A stretch of DNA of 23,343 bases, from the NCBI GenBank assembly GCA_036558645.1, contig DATBFG010000020.1:1-23343 (forward strand), written 5' to 3'. How positions within the stretch are numbered: the stretch's first letter is position 1; every line of letters starts with the position of its first letter. This stretch comes from DATBFG01 sp036558645 (GTDB lineage Bacteria > Acidobacteriota > Terriglobia > Terriglobales > Acidobacteriaceae). The position numbers were made by a program, and so were the translations under genes. The notes under the pieces were generated by a model. That model worked only from the letters and a program-made list of their open reading frames with translations, ran no database searches and was not told where the DNA came from. Positions 13,734 to 21,993 of this stretch are shown here, in pieces.

Positions 13734-15137
13734 TCAACCAAACAATCGCATGAACCCTTCGGGTGGAAGGTCAGGAACCAGATACGCCGCATTCTTTACT
13801 CCCGCGACGCGGGCAACGCATTGGGCAGCCAGATAACCGCTGCGGACTGCGCCCTCCATGGTTGCAGGCCAACCGGTAGCAGTCCAGTCACCCGCGAGGA
13901 AGAGTCGCGGCCAAACCGTTTCGGGTCGTGGCCTAAGAACTTCAATTCCGGGCGCTGGGGAGTAGGTGGCGTGAACTTCCTTGATCACAGTGGACTTCAG
14001 CAACTTTGCTGTGCGCGCTTCCGGAAAGAACTCTCCGAGTTCCGAGACCGCGAGATCCACGATCTCTCCGCGTGCCTTAGAAACCAAGGACTTCGACGAA
14101 CTGACCACCAGTTCGAGGTAGCTGCCCGATTGCTCACCATTACGGCCCAGTAGCTTCGACTTGTGAAACATCCACTGAATGGTACGGTCGAGCAGCACAG
14201 CATGATCAAGATCGGTAATCTTTCGGTCATACCAGAGATGGATACCTGTTATCGGCGAACTGTCGAAGCGTTCCAGTGTGGTACGCAACGGCTCGGCCGC
14301 CGTCGTCTCCGGGAGCATGCGCGAGAGAGCATCATAGGGGACGGCGAGAATAGCAAAGTCGAAGGCTTCTTCCCTCTCAGACGTTCCTAATCGCACCCTC
14401 TCGAATTCGGTCCGAAAAGACTCGATGCCCGAGCGGTAGCGAACCTCTCCGCCGCGGGATGCGATGTAGTCGCCAGCTACGTTGTACAGATCGGTGAGCG
14501 GTACGGTTGGGACGCCCATCTTGCCAGCTGCGGATGACTTTAGAAATGATTCGCGGACGACGTGTGCTGCATAGGAAACAGACACGCGATCGATGTCCTC
14601 ATTCAAGGCGCTGACGAGGATCGTCTTCCAAAAGCGGTTGATGGCTTGATCGGTTTGTCCATAACGGTGCAACCATGAAAGAAATGTCTCTCCGTTGTCG
14701 TCGGGTATGAGGGGCATTAAGGCAGCCATCGCTGTAGCGATTGCGATTTTGTCTTTGAGTTTCAGACAGGATGCCTTCAGAAAGGCAGGGGCAGTATGAA
14801 ACGGCGCTGGAAGGAATGACGGGCCAATCCTGGAAGCACGTCCACCGGGTTCGAGGAAGGTCAGTTGGTCATACCAGCGAATCTTCTGTTGCACTCCCAG
14901 GCGTTCGTAAAACTCAAGAAGGTTAGTGCAGCAGCCCAGTAGAACGTGCTGGCAATTATCCAGGACTTCGCCAGTTCCAGGATGTTCATATGAAGAGGCG
15001 CGCCCACCCAAGTAGGGGCGCTTTTCGAACAGGGTAACGTGAAGACCGCTCTCGGCGAGAGCACACCCGGCCGCCAATCCCGCCAAGCCACCGCCCACCA
15101 CTGCCACTCTGGGAGTTTTTGTCCATCTCTCCGTCAT
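13734..15137 (-). CDS. hpnE: Hydroxysqualene dehydroxylase HpnE
   Basis: 467-residue FAD-dependent amine oxidase/desaturase-like protein. HpnE removes the hydroxyl of hydroxysqualene to complete squalene synthesis by the HpnCDE route. The N-terminal Rossmann motif is VAVVGGGLAGLAAG (11-24) with E38 at the FAD ribose position, then YLGGRASS. The C-terminal FAD-binding segment is LAGDWTATGWPATMEGAVRSG (414-434). Its ATG shares a base with the hpnD stop (TAATG). It is the last gene of the hopanoid operon, about 80 nt before the aromatic operon promoter. I see no convincing terminator between them, so readthrough is possible. Confidence 0.94.
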   Translation of the reverse strand: MTERWTKTPRVAVVGGGLAGLAAGCALAESGLHVTLFEKRPYLGGRASSYEHPGTGEVLDNCQHVLLGCCTNLLEFYERLGVQQKIRWYDQLTFLEPGGRASRIGPSFLPAPFHTAPAFLKASCLKLKDKIAIATAMAALMPLIPDDNGETFLSWLHRYGQTDQAINRFWKTILVSALNEDIDRVSVSYAAHVVRESFLKSSAAGKMGVPTVPLTDLYNVAGDYIASRGGEVRYRSGIESFRTEFERVRLGTSEREEAFDFAILAVPYDALSRMLPETTAAEPLRTTLERFDSSPITGIHLWYDRKITDLDHAVLLDRTIQWMFHKSKLLGRNGEQSGSYLELVVSSSKSLVSKARGEIVDLAVSELGEFFPEARTAKLLKSTVIKEVHATYSPAPGIEVLRPRPETVWPRLFLAGDWTATGWPATMEGAVRSGYLAAQCVARVAGVKNAAYLVPDLPPEGFMRLFG

Positions 15138-16084
15138 TACACCAGGCGCTTTAAAAAACCCTTTCCCAAAATCTTAAGTTTCTCTCTCGTGGTCAGAGAT
15201 ACTTTGGCGGTGAAAACGTCGTACTGGCGAAGACCAATTTCCTGGAGCAACCGCCGATAGATGCTTACCAGCACCCACAATGCCGGTTGGCTGTCCTCGT
15301 CGATGTAAGGGATCAGTTCATCGGCAGAGCGGTAGTATTCCATCGCCCTTGCTGCTTCGAATTCCAATAACGGCCGGAAGCAGTTTGCGTCGCTGGAGGT
15401 TTGCAGATCGCCGGCCGTGACGCCAAAGCGGTTGAGGTCCTCTTCCGGGATATAAACGCGTCCGACATTCGCGTCTTCTTTAACATCTCGAATGATGTTG
15501 GTGAGCTGGAAGGCAATTCCGCAGCGCTCGGCGAGCTGTTCCGCCTTACCATCTTTGTAGCCGAACACACGAATACAAATGAGACCCACGACCGAAGCGA
15601 CGCGATAGCAATAAAGGTAGAGGTCCTGGAAAGTCTTGTACGGCGCGGTCACCGCAGCACGATCGAGTTGAACGGTTTCTCCTGGGGCTTCCTCTTGCAC
15701 ATCCATGGCCGTGCCCACGGCCAGCTCGTCGAGTTGTTCCACAGGAATCTTGAAGCGACGCTGCGCATCGGTTAAGGCAAGCAGGATTGGATCATCGGTC
15801 GGACGGCCTGCGAAGGCGTGGTGAACACTATCAAGCCAATCCTGGAGTTTCTGGCGGCGCTCGCGCATGGACAAGCTCTCATCGTCGGCGATGTCATCGC
15901 AACGACGCATGAATGCGTACACAGCACACAGGGCTTGCCGCTTAGGTTTCGGAAGAACAAGAAATGCATAGTAGAAGTTCTTAGCCGCGGACCGGGCGAT
16001 GCCACGACAGACAGAATAAGCAACAGCAAGTTGAGATTCCGTCGGGGAAAAACCTGCGGAGATCTGCTGCACGGCGCTGCTCAT
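15137..16084 (-). CDS. hpnD: Presqualene diphosphate synthase HpnD
   Basis: 315-residue trans-isoprenyl diphosphate synthase (squalene/phytoene synthase family) that condenses two farnesyl diphosphates to presqualene diphosphate. The first Asp-rich motif is CDDIADDE (62-69). The second is NIIRDVKED (196-204), followed by GRVYIPEEDL. YAFMRRCDDIADD and VFGYKDG are typical of HpnD, distinguishing it from HpnC next door. Its start overlaps the hpnC stop as ATGA, indicating coupling. Confidence 0.94.
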   Translation of the reverse strand: MSSAVQQISAGFSPTESQLAVAYSVCRGIARSAAKNFYYAFLVLPKPKRQALCAVYAFMRRCDDIADDESLSMRERRQKLQDWLDSVHHAFAGRPTDDPILLALTDAQRRFKIPVEQLDELAVGTAMDVQEEAPGETVQLDRAAVTAPYKTFQDLYLYCYRVASVVGLICIRVFGYKDGKAEQLAERCGIAFQLTNIIRDVKEDANVGRVYIPEEDLNRFGVTAGDLQTSSDANCFRPLLEFEAARAMEYYRSADELIPYIDEDSQPALWVLVSIYRRLLQEIGLRQYDVFTAKVSLTTREKLKILGKGFLKRLV

Positions 16085-17022
16085 AGAAGCTTCCCGAGCG
16101 CAGCGCGGGCTACCAGCGCCAGTTTGCGTGACTTGGAAATTGCAGGACGACAGCCTAGAACTTTGAAATTCTGACGCTGGATCGCATTCAGAATCTCCTG
16201 TCCACCGCGGCTGAAGAGTTCGATATCAATGGCAAGTTCGCGATCGACGCAGGAAGCAAGCGGGAGTCCGCGGTCAAACCACTCACGGGCGCGCTGAACT
16301 TCGAATTGCATCATGCGGCAAAATGCATCCGTATTCCGCGCACCGGCAATGTCACTCTCAACAACGCCATATTCCTTGAGATCTTCGAGCGGGAGATAGA
16401 GGCGTCCCTTAGCGTAATCCGCGCTGACATCCTGCCAGAAGTTGGCTAACTGCAGGGCGGTACAAGTGAAATCGGAGAGTTGCTGTCGTTCAGAATCGCG
16501 GTATCCGCAGACGTATAACACGAGTCGACCGACCGGATTCGCCGAGTTCAGGCAGTATCCGAGCAGATCGTCGAAGGTGGCATAACGCGTAACGGTTTGA
16601 TCCTGACGAAAGGCGCTTAGCAAATCGGAAAAAGGCTCTTTAGGAATGTCGAATTTTGCTACCGTCTCGGCCAACGCTACGAAGACTGGATGCCGCGGTG
16701 AACCTGCATAGCAGGCAGTCAACTCACTTTCCCACTCATCCAGCAAACGCAGCGATGCTTCTGGATTTCCGACTTCATCCCCGAGGTCATCGGAGATACG
16801 GCAATAGGCGTAGACATTGCAGAAATGTTGGCGTAAGCGTTGAGGCAGGAACCATGTCGCTACGGAAAAATTCTCGTAGTGGCTGCGGGCCAGCTTACGG
16901 CAATATTCCCGAGCTTCAGAAAGCGAAGGGGCCTTCGATGGAATGGCGTATTCGGCCGGAAGGCTATTCCATCCAGCGGATGAGACCATAGACCGGGAGT
17001 CGTTGCTGGCAATGGATGACAT
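16081..17022 (-). CDS. hpnC: Hydroxysqualene synthase HpnC
   Basis: 313-residue paralogue of HpnD that converts presqualene diphosphate to hydroxysqualene. The Asp-rich motifs are RISDDLGDE (75-83) and NFWQDVSAD (194-202) followed by KGRLYLPLEDL; the SDDLGDE and NFWQD forms are the HpnC versions. VAT-WFLP-x-RLR-QHFxNVYAYCR near 54-75 is typical of the family. The N-terminus is Ser-rich and poorly conserved, and a second ATG exists 11 codons in; neither start has a clear ribosome binding site. It lies 32 nt after the first zinc dehydrogenase. Confidence 0.93.
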   Translation of the reverse strand: MSSIASNDSRSMVSSAGWNSLPAEYAIPSKAPSLSEAREYCRKLARSHYENFSVATWFLPQRLRQHFCNVYAYCRISDDLGDEVGNPEASLRLLDEWESELTACYAGSPRHPVFVALAETVAKFDIPKEPFSDLLSAFRQDQTVTRYATFDDLLGYCLNSANPVGRLVLYVCGYRDSERQQLSDFTCTALQLANFWQDVSADYAKGRLYLPLEDLKEYGVVESDIAGARNTDAFCRMMQFEVQRAREWFDRGLPLASCVDRELAIDIELFSRGGQEILNAIQRQNFKVLGCRPAISKSRKLALVARAALGKLL

Positions 17023-17054
17023 GGTCAGTTTGGGCCCTCGGTCGCGAGTGAAGT

Positions 17055-18104
17055 CTAGTGGCCAGGAATGATGGCCGTCTTGATGTCGCCGTTGCGGTTG
17101 AGCATGTGACGCAACACCTGCTGCAGTCGCGAAAGCGGTGCTTCTCCGGTGATGTAATCGGTAGAACGCACCTTCTTTTCCGCAATCAGCGCGAATGCCC
17201 GGCGAACCGTCTCCGGCGTGTGATGGAACGTTGCTTTCAGTGTGATTTCGGAATAGTGCAAGCGGTTTGTGTCGAGGTGAACCTTAGTACCGCTGGCGCA
17301 TCCGCCGAAAAAGTTCACAGTTCCACCTTTACGGACCATGTCGATTGCCCACTCCCAGGCTTCAGGACGTCCGACGGCCTCAATGACCACATCGCTTCCC
17401 CGCTTCTCGGGCGATATCAGCCGAACTGCCTCGACGGGATCCTTCACCTGCGTGATCTGCACGACCTCATGGGCACCCATTCGCTTCGCAGCTAATACTT
17501 GTGAATCACGCTTGACCACAGAGATCACGTTGCAGCCAGTCGCCTTCGCGACCTGTACGAACATAAGGCCGATCGGCCCACCACCAATGACGGTAACCGT
17601 ATCGCCGATCTCGACTCCCGTCTCATGCAGGCCCCTCAACACGCATGCCAGAGGCTCAACCATTGCAGCCTCTTCGTAACTTACGTCGGGCGGCACGGCC
17701 AACATGTTGGTTTCAACAATACGGCGTGGGATGCGGATGTACTCCGCGTATGCTCCATTGTTGAACATCAGGTCTTCGCAGAGATTCTCCTGATGCTTTG
17801 AGCAGTAGAAACACATCTGGCAAGGGGCCGAGTTAAGGGCCACCACGCGCATGCCCTTCTTAAATCCGCGAACGTTGGTCCCGACTTCTTCAATCACTCC
17901 GGCCAATTCGTGGCCAAAAAGCGCGGGTGGAACGATCATGCGCGCGTGATATCCGCGCTGATAAACCTTCAGGTCGGTCCCACAGGTCAGCGCTACTTGA
18001 ACCTTGACTAGAACTTCGCCATCGCCCACTCGGGGTATCGGCACTTTCTCAATTTTCACGTCCTCTTTGCCGTAGAGGACGGCAGCCGTCATCTTTCCGT
18101 TCAC
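17055..18104 (-). CDS. Zinc-dependent medium-chain dehydrogenase, copy 1
   Basis: 349-residue MDR-family dehydrogenase (sorbitol/threonine dehydrogenase-like). Catalytic zinc ligands are C41 (LTCGTD) and H65/E66 (FGHE); the structural zinc site is C95, C98, C101 and C109. The Rossmann motif is GGGPIG (174-179), and the end of the second strand reads VVKRD with K198/R199 instead of an acidic residue, suggesting NADP(H) (inference). The GTG start at 18104 overlaps the upstream stop as GTGA and follows AAGGA by 8 nt; an ATG four codons in is possible. It sits inside the hopanoid operon, so it may act on the hopanoid side chain, for example by reducing ribosylhopane to bacteriohopanetetrol. The substrate is unproven. 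Confidence 0.88.
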   Translation of the reverse strand: MNGKMTAAVLYGKEDVKIEKVPIPRVGDGEVLVKVQVALTCGTDLKVYQRGYHARMIVPPALFGHELAGVIEEVGTNVRGFKKGMRVVALNSAPCQMCFYCSKHQENLCEDLMFNNGAYAEYIRIPRRIVETNMLAVPPDVSYEEAAMVEPLACVLRGLHETGVEIGDTVTVIGGGPIGLMFVQVAKATGCNVISVVKRDSQVLAAKRMGAHEVVQITQVKDPVEAVRLISPEKRGSDVVIEAVGRPEAWEWAIDMVRKGGTVNFFGGCASGTKVHLDTNRLHYSEITLKATFHHTPETVRRAFALIAEKKVRSTDYITGEAPLSRLQQVLRHMLNRNGDIKTAIIPGH

Positions 18105-19225
18105 TCTGGAGTTCCTTCTCTCGGGCCACCCGGTTGGATCACGATTTTCATGGATTCGGGTTGGGGATGGGCAGCCAAGTTTAAGGCTTCCACGCTGCTG
18201 GCTAGAGCGTAGCGGTGACTGATCAGGTTTTCCAAATTCATCTCTCGGCGCATCACGAATTGCACCGATTCCTCTTGCAGCTCAACGGAAGCGCTATATG
18301 ACCCCAACAAAGTTTTTTCGTCGACGCAAATAGCCGCCGGATCGATCGTGACTTCTCCTCGCGCGGTCTGCGCAAATAACAACACTCTGCCCCCAGGACG
18401 CACTGCATCCATGGCAGTTCGAATCAAGCCGTTGCCCCCGACTGCCAGAATGGCGGCATCGGCACCGCGCCCCTCGGTCAACTCCCGTACTCTTGCCACC
18501 GTATCAGCACGGGCAGCTTCAATAGCATTCCCCAAGCCGTATGTTTTAGATATTGTAAGCCTCTGCGGATATAAATCGGAAGTGATTACGCTAGCTCCTG
18601 CTCGCCGAGCCAAAAAGGCAAGGATAATCCCGATGGGGCCCTGGCCGATTACTAGCACAGTTTCTTCCGGATACAGGCGTAAATTCTCAATTCCCTTTAA
18701 GCATGTATTCACCGGCTCAAGAAAACATGCCTGTTCGAAGGAAACATTTTCCGGGATATGAACCGTACCTCGGCGTACGATCCAATCCATGACGCGCACG
18801 TATTCGGCGAATCCGCCGCCGGAGGGTTCAAACCCTGCCGTGCAACCTACCCTCTTGTACGTTTCGCATTGAGCAAATGTTCTGTGCCGGCAGTAGAAGC
18901 AAGAGCCGCATGGGATATGGTGAAACACGACCACGCGGTCGCCAACTTGGAAGTCTCGCACTCCCTTACCGAGAGCGGCTACCGTGCCTGAAGTTTCGTG
19001 CCCAAAAATACGCGGTGCGCTGTGTGAGCCAGTCGCTATTTTCTTCAAGTCGGTTCCGCAGATACCGCAGGTATGAACGCGGATCAACAACTCTCCCGGC
19101 TCGATTTCCGGAACCGGAACGGTTTCAATGCGGACCTCATTCACGCCGCGATAGACGGCCGCTTGCATGGTGGCCGGGAGGCCGTGTTCGCGGTCACCGA
19201 TTGTCAACGGCTTTGTGGTTGCCAT
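18101..19225 (-). CDS. Zinc-dependent medium-chain dehydrogenase, copy 2
   Basis: 374-residue MDR dehydrogenase, divergent from its neighbour. Catalytic zinc ligands are C56 (GICGTD) and H76/E77 (FGHE); the structural site is C106, C109, C112 and C120. The NAD motif is GQGPIG (194-199), and D217 at the end of the second strand suggests NAD(H), unlike copy 1. It has about 20 extra N-terminal residues before the conserved MQAAVYRGVNEVRIE, so the start could be M20. It begins 4 nt after the secreted-protein gene and overlaps copy 1. Two adjacent zinc dehydrogenases with different apparent cofactor preference could carry out linked oxidation and reduction of one intermediate (inference). Confidence 0.88.
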   Translation of the reverse strand: MATTKPLTIGDREHGLPATMQAAVYRGVNEVRIETVPVPEIEPGELLIRVHTCGICGTDLKKIATGSHSAPRIFGHETSGTVAALGKGVRDFQVGDRVVVFHHIPCGSCFYCRHRTFAQCETYKRVGCTAGFEPSGGGFAEYVRVMDWIVRRGTVHIPENVSFEQACFLEPVNTCLKGIENLRLYPEETVLVIGQGPIGIILAFLARRAGASVITSDLYPQRLTISKTYGLGNAIEAARADTVARVRELTEGRGADAAILAVGGNGLIRTAMDAVRPGGRVLLFAQTARGEVTIDPAAICVDEKTLLGSYSASVELQEESVQFVMRREMNLENLISHRYALASSVEALNLAAHPQPESMKIVIQPGGPREGTPE

Positions 19226-19229
19226 GTTT

Positions 19230-19778
19230 CTAATGTGATTCTGCCTTCAGCGGATTCGAGTTGGTAAATTGCACATCCACCTCCATCGAGTCCAATTGCC
19301 AGTTGTCCGGAGTGCGGCGATGGCTCCTTGTAACCAGCAAAACACAATAAAAATCCTCTACTTTGATCACTCTTTTCGTCAAAAAAGGTACGACAGCGTA
19401 AGGATTTGGATTCAACTCTGCTGCCTTGCCGGCGGGATTCTCATTAAGAAATACATCCCGGTTCGGTAGCAGGAGATTCCCAAAAACCCGGCGGTGCACA
19501 TCCTCAAGACCCGCCTGCCATGACAAGATGCTCTTCGTACTCCCGTCGACTCGTATTGGTGAGAGAGAAAATTCAAAGTGTTCGTTTCCGGCCGAGTCTT
19601 TTACTTTCACGCGATAGTTGGGATTCTTGTCATCCACGACCGCGTGCAAAGTTGCCTCGGCCACCTTGGTCGATCCCTTTCTGAAACTCACCGCATAGAC
19701 AGGATTTGGCGCATTCTGAGCGGGTGCTAAGACACAAAGAAGAGTCCACAAGACAAAAACCCTTCCAATCGGTTTCAC
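19230..19778 (-). CDS. Putative secreted/periplasmic protein of unknown function
   Basis: 182 residues, family not recognised. The N-terminus has a signal-peptide pattern: K2 and R6, a hydrophobic core VFVLWTLLCVLA, and a probable cleavage near PAQ-N (residues 21-22). No lipobox cysteine is at the expected place. The mature part is polar and beta-rich-looking (YAVSFRKGSTKVAEATLHAV, FEFSLSPIRVDG), with no metal motif. It resembles small periplasmic proteins of the DUF3108 type only loosely. The GTG start overlaps the hpnG stop as GTGA, with GGAG 11 nt upstream, so it belongs to the operon. Helping hopanoids leave the inner membrane is one guess. Confidence 0.78.
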   Translation of the reverse strand: MKPIGRVFVLWTLLCVLAPAQNAPNPVYAVSFRKGSTKVAEATLHAVVDDKNPNYRVKVKDSAGNEHFEFSLSPIRVDGSTKSILSWQAGLEDVHRRVFGNLLLPNRDVFLNENPAGKAAELNPNPYAVVPFLTKRVIKVEDFYCVLLVTRSHRRTPDNWQLDSMEVDVQFTNSNPLKAESH

Positions 19779-20506
19779 TTTGCACCATGCTCCACAAGGT
19801 TGTTAGCACCAGTCGGCTGCTCCTGTTTCCAAACCTGGCCATGTTTCTCAAGTACCACGCCGAGAGACTGAGCCGCGCGGGCGCTATCGCGAGCCAGGCG
19901 ACGCAATCCTTTCCACAGCCACGGTCTAACTGCAATGTGAAGCACAAATTTCAAGGCTTGAAAGCTTCCATCCGGCGCAATAAATGGCGCGATCGGAGGG
20001 AGGCGTGAATCGCTGGTATCTGAGATCACCTTGCAAGCGAGGAACTTTACGCCTCGCGCTTCGGCTGCGCGTGCCACAGCGGCAGCTTCCATATCCACCG
20101 CGTGCGCTCCAAATGCGGTCGCAAAGCGCGCCTTCTGTTCAACGTCGGCAACAGTCTCGAAGCTAATCAGGATCCCCTCTGGTCCGCCGGCCTCGGCGCG
20201 GCTTCCATCGCTTGCGTCAATTACGTGTTGCGGCATGAACGTGTGTCCCACAGGCAACGAGGAATCAAGGGCTCCGGCAAAGCCGGCAGAAACAATGAGC
20301 GTCGGGTGGTACAACTGGATCACTGCTTCCGCCGCGCGGCGTGCAGCCTCGGCACCCATTCCACCGCACACAACAGCGGTCCCTTGCTTCTCAAAGAACT
20401 TAAAGGTCCTGCCGTCGTGCTGCTGGCAAGACGTTGGCCAATCCTTTACAAACGGCCACACCTCGCGTTCCAGGGCGGCGACGACCGCAACTTTAACCTG
20501 AGACAT
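19775..20506 (-). CDS. hpnG: Adenosylhopane nucleosidase/phosphorylase HpnG
   Basis: 243 residues in the PNP/MTA nucleosidase superfamily. HpnG removes adenine from adenosylhopane to give ribosylhopane (or its phosphate). Motifs: AVVAALEREVWPF (8-20), GGMG (48-51), VSAGFAGALDSSLPVGH (72-88), the ribose/base-binding AVDMEAAAVA (136-145) and the catalytic-loop SDTSD (162-166). The frame is open 66 codons further to 20704, but those residues are only the antisense-phase reading of hpnA. The ATG at 20506 gives the normal length with a 14-nt overlap of hpnA; an ATG two codons earlier (20512) is equally possible. Confidence 0.92.
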   Translation of the reverse strand: MSQVKVAVVAALEREVWPFVKDWPTSCQQHDGRTFKFFEKQGTAVVCGGMGAEAARRAAEAVIQLYHPTLIVSAGFAGALDSSLPVGHTFMPQHVIDASDGSRAEAGGPEGILISFETVADVEQKARFATAFGAHAVDMEAAAVARAAEARGVKFLACKVISDTSDSRLPPIAPFIAPDGSFQALKFVLHIAVRPWLWKGLRRLARDSARAAQSLGVVLEKHGQVWKQEQPTGANNLVEHGAK

Positions 20507-21485
20507 ATCCATTCGCTTGGAACCACTCGACGGCACGTTGCAGAGCATTGTCGACCGGGACATGCTTCCATCCGAGTTCCCGTTCAGCCTTGGCAGACGA
20601 AACAAACATTTTTTTGCGTCCCATGCGGACAGCGTCGATAGTGGCGCGTGGCTCGCGATGCAAGATATGACCGGTGACCATTTCATCCACCACACCCGTG
20701 GCAAGTGCAGCTATGTAAGGCACCCTCACCTTGGGCGATGGCAGGCCCGTGATCGCCGCCAGCTTATCGAGAATCTGTTTGAGAGTCAGATTCTCACCCC
20801 CCAAAATGTAACGCTCGCCACTCTTCCCTTTCTCGAGGGCGGCTAGATGGCCACGAGCGCAAACATCCACATCCACCAGGTTCAACCCCGTATCCACGTA
20901 AGCCGGGAATTTCTTCTTCAAAAAGTCGACTACGATCCGGCCGGTTGGCGTCGGCTTAATGTCTTGTTCGCCAACTGGAGTCGTTGGATTGACAACCACG
21001 ACGTCCATTTCACTGCGCCCAGCCTCAAGCGCCACTTGTTCTGCCATAAATTTCGAACGCTTGTAATGTCCGATCATCTGATCAAGCGAGACCGGGAAAT
21101 TCTCGTCAGCCGGTTTCCCGTTATCCGTAAATCCCATCGTGGCCACACTTGAGGTATAGACCACTCGTCTGACGTGATTTTTTCGCGCGGCATCGAGCAA
21201 TGCCCTAGTGCCGTCAACATTGGCACGGTACATCATCTCTGGGTCCCGGACCCAAAGCCTATAGTCGGCGGCCACGTGGAAGACGACATCGCATCCAGCG
21301 ACAGCAGGCTCAAGCGACGACGCATCCCGCAAATCGCCGATTACTCTTTCGGCACGGAGCGATTCGATGTTCCTAGTGTTGCTGCCGGCGCGTACGAGGA
21401 GCCGGAGGTCCGCACCATTTTCAAGGAGGACACGAGCCACATGGCTGCCGACGAATCCCGTGGCGCCGGTCACAAAAGCTTTCAT
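20493..21485 (-). CDS. hpnA: Hopanoid-associated NAD-dependent sugar epimerase/reductase HpnA
   Basis: 330-residue extended short-chain dehydrogenase. The NAD(P) motif is VTGATGFVGSH (5-15). The catalytic set is S112/S113 (YTSSVATMG), Y141 and K145 (HYKRSK). NPTTPVGEQDIKPTPTG after it is typical of HpnA. HpnA is a regular member of hopanoid clusters, but its exact reaction is not well settled; it resembles dihydroflavonol reductases and UDP-sugar epimerases. It is preceded by a 70-bp gap holding a 12-bp inverted repeat and followed by overlapping hpnG. Confidence 0.93.
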   Translation of the reverse strand: MKAFVTGATGFVGSHVARVLLENGADLRLLVRAGSNTRNIESLRAERVIGDLRDASSLEPAVAGCDVVFHVAADYRLWVRDPEMMYRANVDGTRALLDAARKNHVRRVVYTSSVATMGFTDNGKPADENFPVSLDQMIGHYKRSKFMAEQVALEAGRSEMDVVVVNPTTPVGEQDIKPTPTGRIVVDFLKKKFPAYVDTGLNLVDVDVCARGHLAALEKGKSGERYILGGENLTLKQILDKLAAITGLPSPKVRVPYIAALATGVVDEMVTGHILHREPRATIDAVRMGRKKMFVSSAKAERELGWKHVPVDNALQRAVEWFQANGYVSG

Positions 21486-21499
21486 CGTAACTGTCAGCT

Positions 21500-21543
21500 T
21501 TCAGCTATCAGTTCACGATTTTTTCGGAAAGCTGATAGCTGAA
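21500..21543. repeat. 12-bp inverted repeat with AT-rich loop upstream of hpnA
   Basis: TTCAGCTATCAG (21500-21511) and CTGATAGCTGAA (21532-21543) are exact inverted copies around a 20-nt loop containing T6 on the plus strand. The gap otherwise holds nothing recognisable. It shares the CAGCTTTCAGC core with 1860-1870, so it may be a genome-wide repeat and not a local regulatory site. Confidence 0.6.
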
Positions 21544-21555
21544 GTCTAAGAGTGT

Positions 21556-21993
21556 CTACTCCAGATTCTCTGGTTCCAGAGAGATGTTGTTTTCTCCCGC
21601 CGCCTTCTTTTCCCAATAGTGGCGTACCCAGGCTTCGAAACTTTTGCCTGCCGCCATATCGCGACCGGTAAAGGCTAGGGCGGCTATGTCGTCGTATCGA
21701 ACGGAGACTTTTGCAGAGCCGTCCTTGGGCAGCACACGCACATAGCTCTCCGCCAGCGTCGTCGCCGTGTGGCGATCAAAAACGTACCCCTCCAGTTGCG
21801 TTCCATCTTTGCGAGTGATTGATATATCGCCACGATAGTCAAAGGCGTGTTCAAGAGCGGCCAGCAATTCTTCGGAACTCGCGAGGGTGGGAATCCAGCC
21901 TTCCAATTTTTCGCGGACTGTGCCTGGAGCAACTTCAAGCGAATCGGGATCGGCCGCGCTAGGGGATGACGTATCCTGGGTCTTTCCGGTCAA
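21556..21993 (-). CDS. Conserved-looking small protein of unknown function in the hopanoid operon
   Basis: 145 residues; no family recognised with confidence. There is no signal peptide or membrane segment. After a disordered Ser/Asp-rich N-terminus (about 1-28) comes a helical stretch and then a compact beta-rich core, FDYRGDISITRKDGTQLEGYVFDR (51-74), VRVLPKDGSAKVSVRYDDIAALAFTG and a basic, aromatic end SFEAWVRHYWEKKA. The core has the alternating pattern of a small beta-barrel (Sm-like or similar), which is only a shape guess. The start is TTG at 21993, chosen because GAGGAG (22002-22007) is 8 nt upstream and the TTG overlaps the hpnH stop as TTGA. Tight coupling to hpnH suggests a role beside adenosylhopane synthase. 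Confidence 0.78.
   Translation of the reverse strand: MTGKTQDTSSPSAADPDSLEVAPGTVREKLEGWIPTLASSEELLAALEHAFDYRGDISITRKDGTQLEGYVFDRHTATTLAESYVRVLPKDGSAKVSVRYDDIAALAFTGRDMAAGKSFEAWVRHYWEKKAAGENNISLEPENLE

Noticed and set aside
20507..20704. 66-codon upstream extension of hpnG
   Set aside because: It lies entirely inside hpnA in another frame, and the residues are not HpnG-like.
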